Shown here: one piece after another, positions 10,560-22,429 of the stretch
Numbering within the stretch: position 1 is the stretch's first letter
How the letters are laid out: each line of letters begins with the position of its first letter
DNA from: Brasenia schreberi
Lineage: Eukaryota > Streptophyta > Magnoliopsida > Nymphaeales > Cabombaceae
DNA length: 64,000 bases
Assembly: GCA_036023115.1 (NCBI GenBank)
Contig: JAYKKT010000041.1
Coordinates: 2,508,501-2,572,500 of the forward strand
Reading direction: 5' to 3'
The notes under the pieces: model-generated
The model's input: only the letters and a program-made list of their open reading frames with translations
Database searches by the model: none
What the model was told of the DNA's origin: nothing
Program-made: the position numbers and the translations under genes

Positions 10560-12424
10560 ATTTAAATACACATAGTTATCTTGTGTATATAAGTATATAA
10601 ATACTTCCGAGTCTGAAAATTATTGTACGTGGGGTGATCTATGTATTATAGGCTGTGAACTCAATCAGGGGATATAGCTTTTTATTGATTTTTAAAATAA
10701 TTTTTAGCTTTTTACTGTTTCTTGAAATTTCAGGTGAGGTGGACGCTGCAACTGCCGTTTATATTTATAGGGTGGGGGGGTGCTCACTCATCATTTACAC
10801 TTAAATTTTCTCAACCATCTTTACTGTCCGATCATTACAAACAACAGTGAAGATTTAAAAAGACAATTTATACCGCTATACTTTTCTTACACTTATCTAA
10901 TGCACAACGATACAAAATGTCAGTGAAATCCGTATGAAAAAGTAAACATCCCCCCACATGAACGTAAATGCTTATAGTTAGTGGCATCTTATACACAAGG
11001 ATTTTCTCAAGAATATATGTAACTTTACTTTTTTTAAATACCAAATTAAACATCAAGTTTCACATTTATTTTCTAATTAAAACATTGACGAAAGAAATAC
11101 TTAGAAATATTCAAAACATAAGATACCAAATATGAAATATAAAAATAATAAAAAAAGGTCTTATCTCTCAATAATATGGGAAGAAAACCCAGAAGACAGT
11201 TATTGAATTTATTTGGGGAGATCAATTTGATATTTTAGTTTTTCTCCAAATTAAAAAAAAAACGTGTGGGAGATTCAATTTCTGGCTGCAGGTGTGATTT
11301 CAAAAGTTCCAAAAAGACCGTTAATTTATCTGTCTTCCTTTGGCAGTATAGGGCGCACTAACGCTGTTAATGTTGGTGGGGAGTTCGACTTCTAGAGGGT
11401 GCAGTGTATGTTAGACTTCGGCCTCCTCTTGTAAAAAAAAAAATCATATAACCCCTCTCTCTTGGCGAAATTAAAGATACGGAGTTCCTCACGTATGGCG
11501 CATTGCAGGTTGTTTATGGAAGTCCACAGAGTCGATCGTGTCGCCATTCTTAATCTGCAAAAGGAAATGAAGGCGTTGAACTTCACATACTCAATTGAAA
11601 AAGATATCAGATCATCATATATGAAATGACAGCCACCATGTATCATATATGTATTTAGATTGTTCATCTCGATGACTAACTAGGATTAACTCTCTCTCTC
11701 TCTCTCTACATACACAAGCTGGGTTGGGCAAATCCCCACCAGTGAGCTATGAGCGCCCTTTCGTGCATTTGAATGGGTAAGATTAATACAACCTTGTGTA
11801 ACGTAAAATGGTCCTTCTCTAGCTGTAAAACCCGTACACAAAAGAGAAATGATTAGGTTATACAAATTAAAACACAAAACAAATGGAAAGGTGAGACATG
11901 AAAACCATGAAGATGAAGTCATCTATAAATATTTTACTATGAATACAGAGTACTGTATTAAAAAATACAATGAAAGTTGAAAACCATCTTCCTTGTGTAA
12001 GCTATATGTGGGAAACTGTATATCTACTTTTTTTTCCTGGTCTCTCAAAAGGTATTCTCGAGCCAGATCCACGTTCTGTTACGACTCCAGTGATGAATCG
12101 GAACACAGCCGACTGTTGCCCATCATTGGTATCATGGCTAGGCTTGTCAAAAATCTGCACATATAGGTAAAATCGTTTAGATAAAAAAAAAAAAAGAAGT
12201 TGTCAAACATTCTTTTCGACAAAAAGGAAAGAAGCTTGTATAGGAACAAAGAAAAGAAACAAGAAAGCACAGAGGTAAAACTCAATCAGAAGGCTGAGCA
12301 AGAAAGCACAGTGGTAAGGCAAACCTAGAAGACGGAGTGACAAAATAGAGTGGCGAGGCTCAGCCATAGGGCAAGCGGCGAGGCGCAACGGCAAGGCAGA
12401 GTGGCATTTTAGTTTTTGCCTTGT
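10560..12424. other. Intergenic, no gene recognised
   Basis: AT-rich sequence with scattered short open frames, a (CT)n tract near 11692-11708 and an A-rich tract near 12182. Nothing here combines a motif with splice signals. The purine-rich stretch at 12240-12410 has several near repeats of AGAAAGCACAG(A/T)GGTAA but no clear period. Confidence 0.35.
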
Positions 12425-14855
12425 TAGATCATTTACAAAAAAATTGAATGATCTAACAATTATACTTGAGGATGTCAATTATGTTCTAAAGAATACAGTT
12501 TCATCACTTACTCATCTACAACTGAAGAGGAAAAAGAAGCATACAAAACATTCTTTAGAGATGATACCATAGTTAGAATTATAATGTTAACCTATATGAA
12601 GGATGACCTAATTAAGGTATTTAAAGAATACGAGAATAAAAAAAATTGTTTGATTCAATAACAACTAAATATGATACTACAGTTAAACTACATGTTCAAT
12701 TATTACTACAAAAGTACAACTCCTACAAAATGAAAGAAGGAGATAATGTAATAAAACATGTAAACCAAATGTTGGTAATAGCAAGAGACTTAGCTATAGC
12801 AAAGTCAGTCATCCTTTAGGCTATGCAAATATCAATTATTCGGAACAACATTCCTCCTTCATGAAATATGGTTGTCACAGCCTTAAGATTACGAGTTGAA
12901 ATAAACATTTTTGAGTTATTCCTCAAACTAGCAATTAACACATGAATAAAAATAAGAAGGACAAGTTGCTAGTATCTCAAGAAGAGATTGGGACAATCTC
13001 TAGACTAAACCAGAAAAATAATAAATCAAACAAAAGGTTTGACAAAAAACAAGAAAGGCGGTCAAACGTTTAAGAAATTGTTTCTTGGGTCAAGTGTTTC
13101 AATTGTGGAAAGATGAGCAATACAAGAGAGATTGTCGCAACAAGAAGACTGGTAACGAAAACAGCCAACAACACGGTCAATCAAAGAAGTTGAACATAAT
13201 CTACGTGGTTTCTAAATGTCTCTACATGGATCGCCCAATATCTAGTTGGTGGATTGAATATAAAGCAAAGAAGAGACTATGGACCTAAAGGAATATAAAC
13301 CAAGGGAACATCAGGTATATATGGGAAACAATACATTTTTAGATGTTCTTAGAATGAGATCCTTTAAGATTCATTAATAAGGCACACTTATTATTCTAAC
13401 TGATGTATTAATTGTGTCTACTATAAGGCACAATTTGGTTTCAATCTTTGCCTTGGTTGAGAAGGGTTTTGAATTTAGGTTTGTCCCTAACAAGGTAATG
13501 ATAGGGAAGCATGCAAGGGTAGCCTTCTCTTCGATGATGAATAAGGATTGTTGAAGTTAAAAATAAATGAAAGAGAATGAACTTCTGCTTATATCGATTG
13601 TGCCTTTAATGTTAATGTGAATTGGTTCTCATCGTGGGAAGGTATATTTCACAACATTTATCGATGATTATTCGATATATATATATATATTAACACATAA
13701 ATCTGAGGTACTTGAAGCATTTAAAGAATATAAGCATGAAGTTGAGAACCAATTCGAGCATACAATTAAGGTCTTGAGATCAGATAGAGGTGGTGAGTAC
13801 ACGTGAGCAAAATTTTTAGAATACTATAAAGACTTTTGTATTGCAAAGTAAAATACAATGCTCATAACACCTCAACAAAATAGTGTAACTGAAAGATATA
13901 ATAGGTCTTTACTAAATATGACAAGGTCTATGTTAATAGACACATCTCTACTAAGGGTATTTTGAGGAGAAGCAGTAAGTACAACTTGTATATTGTAAAT
14001 AAAGTACCATGTAAAGTTATATTCTCTATACTATATGAGATTGGTTTGGGGGAAAACTTAACCTACATCATCTCAATAGGTTGGAATCTATTCCTCATGT
14101 GAAGATCCTTGACCATTATAATGATAAGCTAGATAATAGGTCTTTAAGATATATATTTATTGAATATCCTAAAAAATCTATGGGATATCAGTTTTATCAC
14201 AAGGACCATACACTGATAGAGAGCATGGATGTTTAATTCCTAGAAGATACTAAGAATGGCATCTTTGAAAATGATGATGAATATGTTGATGATCTAGTAG
14301 ATCTATATCAATCATCATTTGAACTCATAAATGATATTCTTGATGAAACTGAAACTTTAAGTAGATACAAAAGACTTAGGGTCACATCATCTTACTTAAA
14401 GGATTATCATACTTATCTTGTATAAGAAGTATGCAATTCGATAGATTTAGATGAGTCGATTGATAACTTAACATATTGACAGGCTATTGACTCATATGAA
14501 TCAGCAAACTGGGAAAAAGCTTTAGATGAGAAAATTAAATCAATTGAGAAAAACCAATTTTGAGAATTGGTTGATTTGCTTCAAAGAAGAAAAGTTATAG
14601 GTTGTAAATGGTCGATGAAACAATCGATATGTTTAAGGCAAGGTTGATTGCAAAAAAAAAAATCGCAAAATGAGTGGATAGATTATGTTGAGACATATTC
14701 CCCTCTTGCAAAATTTGCATCTATAAGAATAATTCTAACGATATCAACATATTATGATTTGATTTACATCAGTTAGATGTAAAAACTACTTTTATAAATA
14801 GAAATTTAGATGAAATCATATATGCAACAACCCGAAGGATACAGAGTTAAAAGGC
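12425..14855 (+). mobile_element. Degenerate Ty1/copia LTR-retrotransposon internal region
   Basis: Successive frames carry copia landmarks in the expected order. These are a gag segment (LLLQKYNSYKMKEGDNVIKH... then MLVIARDLA) and a CCHC zinc knuckle (CFNCGK...KRDC) split by a frameshift near 13100. An integrase core follows (FIDDYS, VLRSDRGGEYT, TPQQNSVTERYNRSLLN), then the start of reverse transcriptase (YESANWEKALDEKIKSIEKN, VIGCKW, YVETYSPLAKFASIR, MQQPEGY). Many stops and frameshifts interrupt it. The reverse transcriptase breaks off before the YVDD region, RNase H is absent, and I find no LTR on either side. It is a dead internal fragment. Confidence 0.85.
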
Positions 14856-15218
14856 AAGTAGATTTGATTTGATTTGATAAACTACTTTTATCATTCTTGA
14901 ACTTGGGTTTATGGCTAAAAGCACCAAGTTCTTATGATCTTCAATCCATGTGATTCTCATCTTATTTACTAAGGCCTACTTGGCATTGTGCTGTCATTTA
15001 AGCATGACTTAAGAGACATGATCAGGTTCATTGATCTAAAACGCCTTCAATGCCGCCCACCTTGAGCATTTGAAATCTGAAAGAGTTACTGTCTTCTACA
15101 GGATGGACCTTCTCTTTGAAAGTAGCGAAACTGTGGATGATGTTCAATTTCTACTTTGATATCCATCAGTATTTTGAGAATCATAGCCGTCTCACGTAGT
15201 TATTTAGATTAGTTATAC
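14856..15218. other. Intergenic after the copia fragment
   Basis: Short unassigned sequence. It begins GTAGATTTGATTTGATTTG and continues without a recognisable reading frame or repeat end. Confidence 0.3.
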
Positions 15219-15231
15219 ATTATTATGGTAT

Positions 15232-15266
15232 GTATGGGAAAAGGCTTAGTTGTTGTTGTTGTATAT
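15232..15266 (+). mobile_element. 35-bp RTE LINE 3'-tail insertion with 13-bp target duplication
   Basis: The insert consists only of GTATGGGAAAAGGCTTAGTT and the (GTT)n tail. It is flanked by perfect ATTATTATGGTAT copies at 15219-15231 and 15267-15279. The duplication proves a true target-primed insertion that stopped after about 35 bases. Confidence 0.85.
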
Positions 15267-15279
15267 ATTATTATGGTAT

Positions 15280-16342
15280 ATTAATTGTAGATATCTTGAA
15301 AAGATTGAAGAAAAGTTTTTTTTAAAAGCTTTATCCCATGCTTATTTATATGGCTGTTTATAAAATGGTATATTAATTGGTTATGAATTGTTAAGACATT
15401 AACAATTTATATGGCTGTTTATTTATTGTTTCTGTAGATCTGATATTCATATTGTTTTATCTCAAGCTCCCTTGAAACAACAGGGAGTTCATGGAACTTG
15501 CTTTCCTTTTACTTACTGAATTCGATCTTCCCTGCATTAGCTTAGAGACTTTTTTGTCTGTCAAATTAATAGAATGCTCTTGCAGTGATTTAGCAAGTTC
15601 TTTCTCAGCCAAAGCCCCAAGAAGCTCTTTCAATGATCGATCAAGTTCCCTTTCACAGTACTGAGCTGCACGTTGATTGGCTTGGTTGGGCTCTTTTGAG
15701 TTGGGTTTATGACCTCAACCAATTGAACCTGAAGAGTGCATATCTGGTTCAGATCGACTTGGGATGTTCATGGGGCGGGCCGGGGATCAAATTCCCCACC
15801 TTCATTCTCGTTCCCATCCCCACAATGGGATAAAAAACAGTCTCATCCCCATCCTCGTGTCCCATGGGAATCCGTATGAGAAAAGAGAGGTGTTCAAACA
15901 CGTCTGAAATAAAACCAAATTAAAATGATTACAACGAACGAACATAAACCTAGGCTCAATATACTTTTATTATGAGAAATGGAATGTTGAGATTAACGGT
16001 TGATATCTTTTCGATTCAGGACTCAACCGTTGAGATCTTTAAGGATGTTTGCGTACAAATTATATGTGCCTGTGTGGACGAGCAAATATGAATTGCTAGA
16101 TATATGAACAATGAGTACTTGTATCTCTCTTGTGTGTGCATCTTTCATTGGGTCAGGTTAGATGCCTAGCCGGCTAGCCCTATACCGGAACACAGCTTTT
16201 CTTGGGTCGAATGGAAAATTGCCACCGCTAGTTTAGATCCCGTTCCGTAATTGTGATCCCGAATCGGTTCATTTTAGAACCCGGGTTCTAAACCTTGAAA
16301 AGGGGCGCAATATATGACGTCGTCGTGGGCGGGTGGCGGGAG
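15280..16342. other. Intergenic, no gene recognised
   Basis: Contains a stretch rich in CCCCATCC / GGGGCGGGCCGGGG near 15770-15860 that resembles the ends of plant GGGATGG-type hAT MITEs, but I could not find both termini. A TGACGTCGTCGTGG palindrome-like ACGT core lies near 16314. Nothing here is clearly coding. Confidence 0.3.
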
Positions 16343-16483
16343 AAAGCATACAGAATCGTTGGAGTTGGCGATGCAGAGATTAGGGCAACGAGGAAGAGGG
16401 CGACGAAGCGGTAGAAGGCATACAGAATCGTTGGAGTTGGTGATGAGAGATTAGGGTAACGAGGAACAGGGCAACGAAGCGGA
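16343..16483. repeat. 72-bp tandem duplication
   Basis: Copy 1 (16343-16414) and copy 2 (16415-16483) both contain GCATACAGAATCGTTGGAGT followed by AGATTAGGG(C/T)AACGAGGAA and GGGC(G/A)ACGAAGCGG. The region is locally GC-rich, just downstream of an ACGT core, and is followed by a possible splice donor (TTATGTAAGT near 16676). It could be the 5' leader of an unrecognised gene, which is inference only. Confidence 0.7.
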
Positions 16484-18044
16484 TGATAGAAGCGGTAACC
16501 ACCTTTCTCTCTATCTCTGTATCTATCTATCTATCTATATATATATTCCTTTCTGTTGTCATTTTTGAGTCAAGATTCTTTGATCCGTTCCCATTGGGAC
16601 GGAGGAGGCTGTTTTACGGCTACCAACTTTTTCTATTGAGCGAGAGTCGAAGGAGGGCTCGCTTTAAAGAGCTGGTTATGTAAGTTTATGTTTTTTCGTT
16701 GTTCTTTTTTGTGATACTTCTTTGAGTATTGGATTTGCGGTTATAGTAGAGTTTTTTTTTAGTATATGCGCTCTCTTTATTTGATCATGTGGCTTAATGA
16801 GAAAATGTTGAAGGAAATGCCGCCTTAAAGAGCTAACAGTATAAGTTTGTGTTGCTCCTTTTTTAAAAAATTTGTGCTACGTGCTTTAATCCCTCTTTTT
16901 AGGTCATAGTATAGGTTTGTTAGTGTAATGCACTTATATCATGTGCTTGTTTTGGCCTTGTGGAAAAGAACGACAAAAATTTGGAGGATGATTTCTTTGT
17001 ATCTTGGTTTGTTTGCTCTTCATTGGTGTTTTTGCTATCTTTTGTTGTTGGTAGTGGTATTGGGGTATATTGAAAATGATAGCTGATCAGAGTCATGCTA
17101 CAAGATGGGTTGGGAGTACAAAGTTACGAATTTCGAGAATAACTTATCATTTTTATTCAAGATGTCTCTTGAGTGACTTGAATATGAGGATATTTTTGGT
17201 TTTGGGTACGGGAGATAGGAAAGGTACAAACCATCAAGTTAAACGAGCAAAGCTCTAGAATCTTATAGTTCCAAGGGTAACGTCAAGTGATAACCTTAAT
17301 ATGAAGAAACTATAAACTTATGACAGTCTCTGAAGAAGCGCGGCAACTGCTAGTTATCTTCTTATGACCTACCCAAAATCAAAAGAGAAGCATTCTCCAA
17401 CACTAGCTGACCCCGTCTAGTATGGGAAAAGGCTTAGTTGTTGTAAACATTCTCCAACACAAATGGGTTTGCTACATGGATCCTTTATTTCCTTTGAGAT
17501 CAATCTTGTGCCATATCAACATTTAACTATGTGAAAGCAAGATCATGTTTATTGTTTCCTTATAATACTTTTGAAGCCTTTATCTCACACCTTTTTGTGT
17601 CTCATGATTGGTTGCCAACACTCAGCACCATACAATATTGTTAGTCTTAGTATTCTTTTATGATATTTACCTTTTAATTTCAATAATATCCTATTGCAAG
17701 GATGCACCCCCACCCCACCCCCATTTATTCAACGTGCATTTGTTCTACATGTGACACTCATTAAAGCACATAGTCATATGAAAGATGGTTGCTTGGTACT
17801 TCTTGTCATTATTTTGGGTTTTTCGAATTTGGTCTTAGTGGTGCCTGTGTCCGATTCATTTTTATAACTTGGCATTCTTTACTTACAACATAAGATATTT
17901 CTTGCCCGCCCTTATATATTGGAGCACTCCTTCCTTTTCTATGATATTGACAATGTTCACTGCTTCTAAGGCAGCCAACACCACAAGCGCTTAAGCATCA
18001 CTCTTTCTATGGATCTGCTGACGAGTTTCTTTTTCTGTTGCTTG
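16484..18044. other. Unassigned sequence with one RTE tail
   Basis: Pyrimidine-rich sequence (a TATC microrepeat near 16521) without a recognisable exon. A 62-codon open frame at 17070-17258 has no motif. The only identified element is the RTE tail at 17404-17447. Confidence 0.3.
17404..17447 (+). mobile_element. 44-bp RTE LINE 3'-tail insertion with 13-bp target duplication
   Basis: TAGCTGACCCCGTCTAGTAT, GGGAAAAGGC and a TTAGTTGTTGTAAA tail lie between two perfect CATTCTCCAACAC copies at 17391-17403 and 17448-17460. This is an extremely 5'-truncated LINE insertion. Confidence 0.9.
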
Positions 18045-19945
18045 CTTTTGTCTCATTCAAACCTTTTCTTTACTTGTATGTTCTCTAGGATGCAAGAAGC
18101 TAGGTAGAAAAAGATTGGGCATGATATTTATTGTCACCAAATTAAGGTTGCTTTAAATTGGTATTTTGTTAGATACTAATGCATATATGGTACTTTATAA
18201 TATATATCATGTAATGTAGCCCATTTTGCATTTCTTTAATGAAGTTGAGTAAGCCTAAGCTTAGTTATTACTTTACCCCCATAGACACATGTATAGTACA
18301 TAGCAGTGCTAACAATCTGCTATTGTTGTCCCTGACCCCTGGGTGGATGTACTGGGGATAATAGCTGGATACCGTGCAAACGGTATTGCAGTTGCAAGTG
18401 CAACAAATTGGCAGCTAAGTGAACATCCCTTGAATTGTGCCTTCTTGTTGTAAAACCACGTTTCTTGTCAGCTAAACATTGAAGCATTACAAACTATTCA
18501 ACTCTTAGTCAATCTAAAAATTTCATTATTCATTGCTTCTCAGTGACGAAGTTTTTTGTAGCAAATGATGATCTGTTATATTTCCTACATTATTTGATTA
18601 TTTGTATGATATATTAATTTCTTATCACTTGTGGCCATTGTTTTGTGTTAAAAAAAATTATTTTACAGATAGGGATATGATTCATGTTTATGGCTGTGAA
18701 AACATTTTATTCACTTGTTGTGACTTGTAAATGCATTAAGTATGTTTTATTTAACATATTTTTTATAGTAAAAGGTGTTGGGGTACACACAATACACAAA
18801 CACACACAGAGGGAGGGAGACATTATTACCTAGTGGTGACCCGTTGCAGCAGTTCAGTTTGGCCAATGATGATGATGTCTGAAATTGCCTACATTGTCTG
18901 ATCATTTGTGTGATAAACAACTCCTTCTGATCTGAGGCCACTGTCTCTCATGGGTAAAGAATGCACACTATGGATTAACGCATCCTTTTGTTGTATGAAA
19001 GTAGTGAGAACTGAGAACCTTGTATCTTTTCTCTAAATTTCTCTCTTTTGTCACATTCAAACCTTTTCCTTTACTTCTATGTTCTCTAGGAGGCTATAAG
19101 CAAGGAAGTAATGGATTGAAGAGCCTGAAATTTAGTGCCACCACGTTAACATTGCTTTATTTCTTGTTCGGTCTTTCAGTGGATGCAAATTCTTAAATGG
19201 CACTTATGATGATTATTAATCATTGGAGGTAGCCAATTATGCATTTGTTTAATGAAGTTGAGCCAGCCTAATCTAAGTCATCAATTTGTTCTAATATATA
19301 GCATATACCAGTGGTAACATCCTGCTATTATAAATTCTGACGTTGACCTTATGGGTTGACAGAGACTTGACACCCTCATGACCCCTTGGGTGATATAGCA
19401 AGCTGATAGAATTGGATAGCATGCAATACTGCATTAGTCTTACAGTGAATTGATGACTCAGAGAGTGGTCCTCAAATCATTGTTTTCCTGTGTAAAACAC
19501 ACATCTTTTGTCAGATAAGTTGAGGAGTAAGCTGTTGAATTTTTAGTTAAACCTAAATTATTCATTATGCGCTGCTTCTCAATCACAAAGTTTGTTGTGG
19601 TGATTGATGACATGTCACATTCCCTACATTATTAGCTGAGGAGATGGTTTTGTTTTAAGAATTCAAACTTACACATAGGAATATGATTCATATTTATGGC
19701 TGTGAAATGATTTTTGTTCAGTTTCATGACAGCACTTTAATTTTTTGTGTTTTCACATCTTGTTATGATAGCAACAATGCTGTCACATGCACACGCCCTT
19801 ATCTAGTGGTGTCAGCCCAGTGCTTTAGTTCGGCCAATGATGATGTCTTAAATTGCCTACATTGTCTGATCATTTGCATGAAAAGATAACTCGTTAAGAT
19901 CTGAGGCCGTTGTTTCTCATAGATGACAATGCACAATGTATGTTA
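18045..19945. repeat. ~1-kb tandem segmental duplication
   Basis: The blocks at 18045-18980 and 19045-19945 share collinear anchors. These are CTTTTGTC(T/A)CATTCAAACC with TATGTTCTCTAGGA, TTTAATGAAGTTGAG, the GCTTCTCA...AAGTTT block, ATATGATTCAT.TTTATGGC, and the strongly conserved GATGATGTCT(G/T)AAATTGCC with TACATTGTCTGATCATTTG. The offset is 1000 bp at the start and about 968 bp at the end, so the copies have diverged by indels. No open frame is conserved between them. Confidence 0.75.
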
Positions 19946-22310
19946 CAACAAATCTAGTTAATGTCCTATCACTTAGGTGTTCTCGTAACTTTCAATTTTC
20001 ATAAAAAGAAAATGTTTCCCATCTCTATCACCTAACCATGACCTTCTCATTCGTGGAGTTCATTGTGGCTGATGATGATATCCGATATTACCTGCACTTT
20101 GTATCATCTGCACATGTAAGGCCCTCTCTAATGCTCTCTAGTGCTGCAGCCGAGTCAGTGGTGCTAGTGTTTTGTGATGATAGTCTGAGGAGGCCAACGG
20201 TGTTTCAGGAGAATACCATCGTTTGTGTGCGTCAGTTATTCAAAGATGTTTATGAGTTCTGTGGTTTATTGAGCAAGTATGCCTTTGGTAAGCGCTTTGC
20301 TTACGAATTTGTGGAGAATGATGTTCATACAGCAAAGTGCAAAGACAGGGTTGCTAATGGCGAATATATGTAAGGGTTTGAAGGACAAAAAACTATAAGA
20401 TGAAAACTATGCTAGCACACGTGAAGGTGACATGGGAAGTGAGAATTACCCACCTCCAACAAGGTACTTGGTTGCAAGTTTGATAAAGGAGAAGCTTCGC
20501 GGTAGACCAGATTATAAAAAAAAAAATTGTAAATGGCAGCTATCATGATTAATGAATTAAAATTAAATCATTTGCAAGTATTGCAAGGTAAGGAATTTGC
20601 GAAGGAGTAACTTCTTCCTAAAGATATAGATTCTTTTGAAGAGTTATCTCTCTTCTGTGAGAAAATTATGGACTCATCTAGGTAGTATTTCCATGCTAGC
20701 GACCATAGCTATCAATAGGGTGCATAAGCGGCTGCTTTTGCGCATTATGCACCCTTAGCACCCTATCTAAGCGGTAAACTTGCATTGTTTGAAAAAGGGA
20801 ATTCTTGTTTCACTGTAATATTAAAAATAAATCTTATTTGTGCCTTTAATATTTTAGGTAAATGTTCTCATTTTCCTTTTATACATATATAAGGGGTATT
20901 TATTTACACTTTAATGACCTTAACTGAGTTTATCTACAAGTCAACTGTCGTGTCAAACATAAAAATGTATGAGTTGGAAGTGATTTGCATGTCTATTAAT
21001 CTAATGCATTTATTTGACATGATATTGTTAAAAACTATATTAAAATAGGATACTACTTTATCTTCAAACTCTGGTAAAAATTATTCATAATTTTTAAATT
21101 AAATTTCTCTTTGACATGTTTTGGCGTTGTTTGACTACTATGCTCTTAGTGTTATTCAACGGAGAAGAGAGGTAAATTTACTGCTTTTCATTACATTTAA
21201 TTTCTTTTGACATTTCAAATATTTTGTAATTGAATTCTAGAAAATTTTATAAAATTTTGTATACTTTTGCTATATTACTTTACTCTGAAATATAAATGTT
21301 AAATTGGTCTTAAACAATCATAATGTTATTTATGTTTATTGTTTCAATTTATTGATATTCAAGGAACGTGTTAAATTGGTACTCATTTAAGTTCTATATA
21401 TTTTCTACTTTTACTTTTTAATGTACTTTTAAAGTCCATTTCTGCAACACTTATGTTGTGTGTAGCCGTAGAGGAGTCAGTTGCATACAGCGCTAAATGC
21501 TATTGATAACACTGTGGTCGAAGGGCGGTTTCATCAGCTTTTGTGTGCTTTGTCTCCATGGATTCAAGCAAAGATTAGGCCTTTGCCTTTCCTGTGTACA
21601 GCTTCTCTTGAAGTTGAAATACCAAGGATCATGATGGAGTTTTCCGATTGCATTTGCTACAGTGGAGCAAGAATCCTGTGATACCTGGTGGTGGTTCTTA
21701 ATTCAATTGAAATCTGGATTATAGTCGTTTTTATCACTAACATTTGTCTAATGAGTTGGAGTGATTGAAGGAAGTTGTGCCCGAAATAGTTGTTAACAGT
21801 GAACCTCTGTTTTGCCTGAGCCCTTCAGTGGGGAAGCTGAAAAAAAGAAACAACAGGTTCATGGTCAGAATTCAATGGAGGATAATCTGGGGGATCTTCT
21901 ATGTAATGGGCATTGAAAATAAAATAGCTGGTTCATGTTCAGAATTCATATGAAAATGATGAATCTCTCCCGCATCTAAACTACAGGATTGTATAGCTTG
22001 AGGTTGCAGTCTGGATCATTGGCATTGAACCTACAAATGGACAAATGTATTCCTCAAAAGATCATGGTATCGCGAGGTCATATCAGGTACTTTGGAATGC
22101 TTTGACAGCAATAGATAGACGTGCCCTGGTTGTAACCAGAATCAGCAAACTTAAATCTGAACTGGAACCAAACTCGGGCGTCTTCATTTCTGATATACCC
22201 AATAGGCAGCCAAGGCTCACACTAAAAGCAGAAAAACTTCACGGGGAGATGGACTGCATCTCTCTTTTCATTTCTGACGTGGCATTGGTAGAAATGGTTG
22301 TTATAACATT
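19946..22310 (+). other. Unassigned region with exon-like open frames
   Basis: Three plus-strand open frames look less random than their surroundings: 20038-20373 (111 codons), 21481-21681 (66 codons) and 22045-22365 (106 codons). None shows a motif I can name, they do not join in phase by obvious splice sites, and the last overlaps a SINE. They may be remnants of a decayed gene whose 5' part was the duplicated region upstream. I would not call a gene here. Confidence 0.25.
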
Positions 22311-22425
22311 CAGAGTGCGTTGGCTCATCTGGCAGGGCTCACTCCCACGCCATCATCAGCCGTGAGTTCGATTCTTGGGTATGCATGTGTGTGTGCGTTG
22401 GGCTTCAGCCTCCCATGTCATAAGA
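22311..22425 (+). mobile_element. tRNA-derived SINE
   Basis: The A-box TGGCTCATCTGGC at 22321-22333 and the B-box GAGTTCGATTCTT at 22363-22375 have tRNA-like spacing. They are followed by the family tail GGGCTTCAGCCTCCCATG. It is the best-preserved promoter pair of this SINE family in the window together with the copy at 53583. Confidence 0.75.
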
Positions 22426-22429
22426 AAAG

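Noticed and set aside
12425..14855. Search for flanking LTRs of the copia element
   Set aside because: No matching direct repeats seen on the two sides, so no full-length element is claimed.
20038..20373. 111-codon plus-strand frame considered as a gene
   Set aside because: No recognisable motif and no matching exons; kept only as part of an unassigned region.
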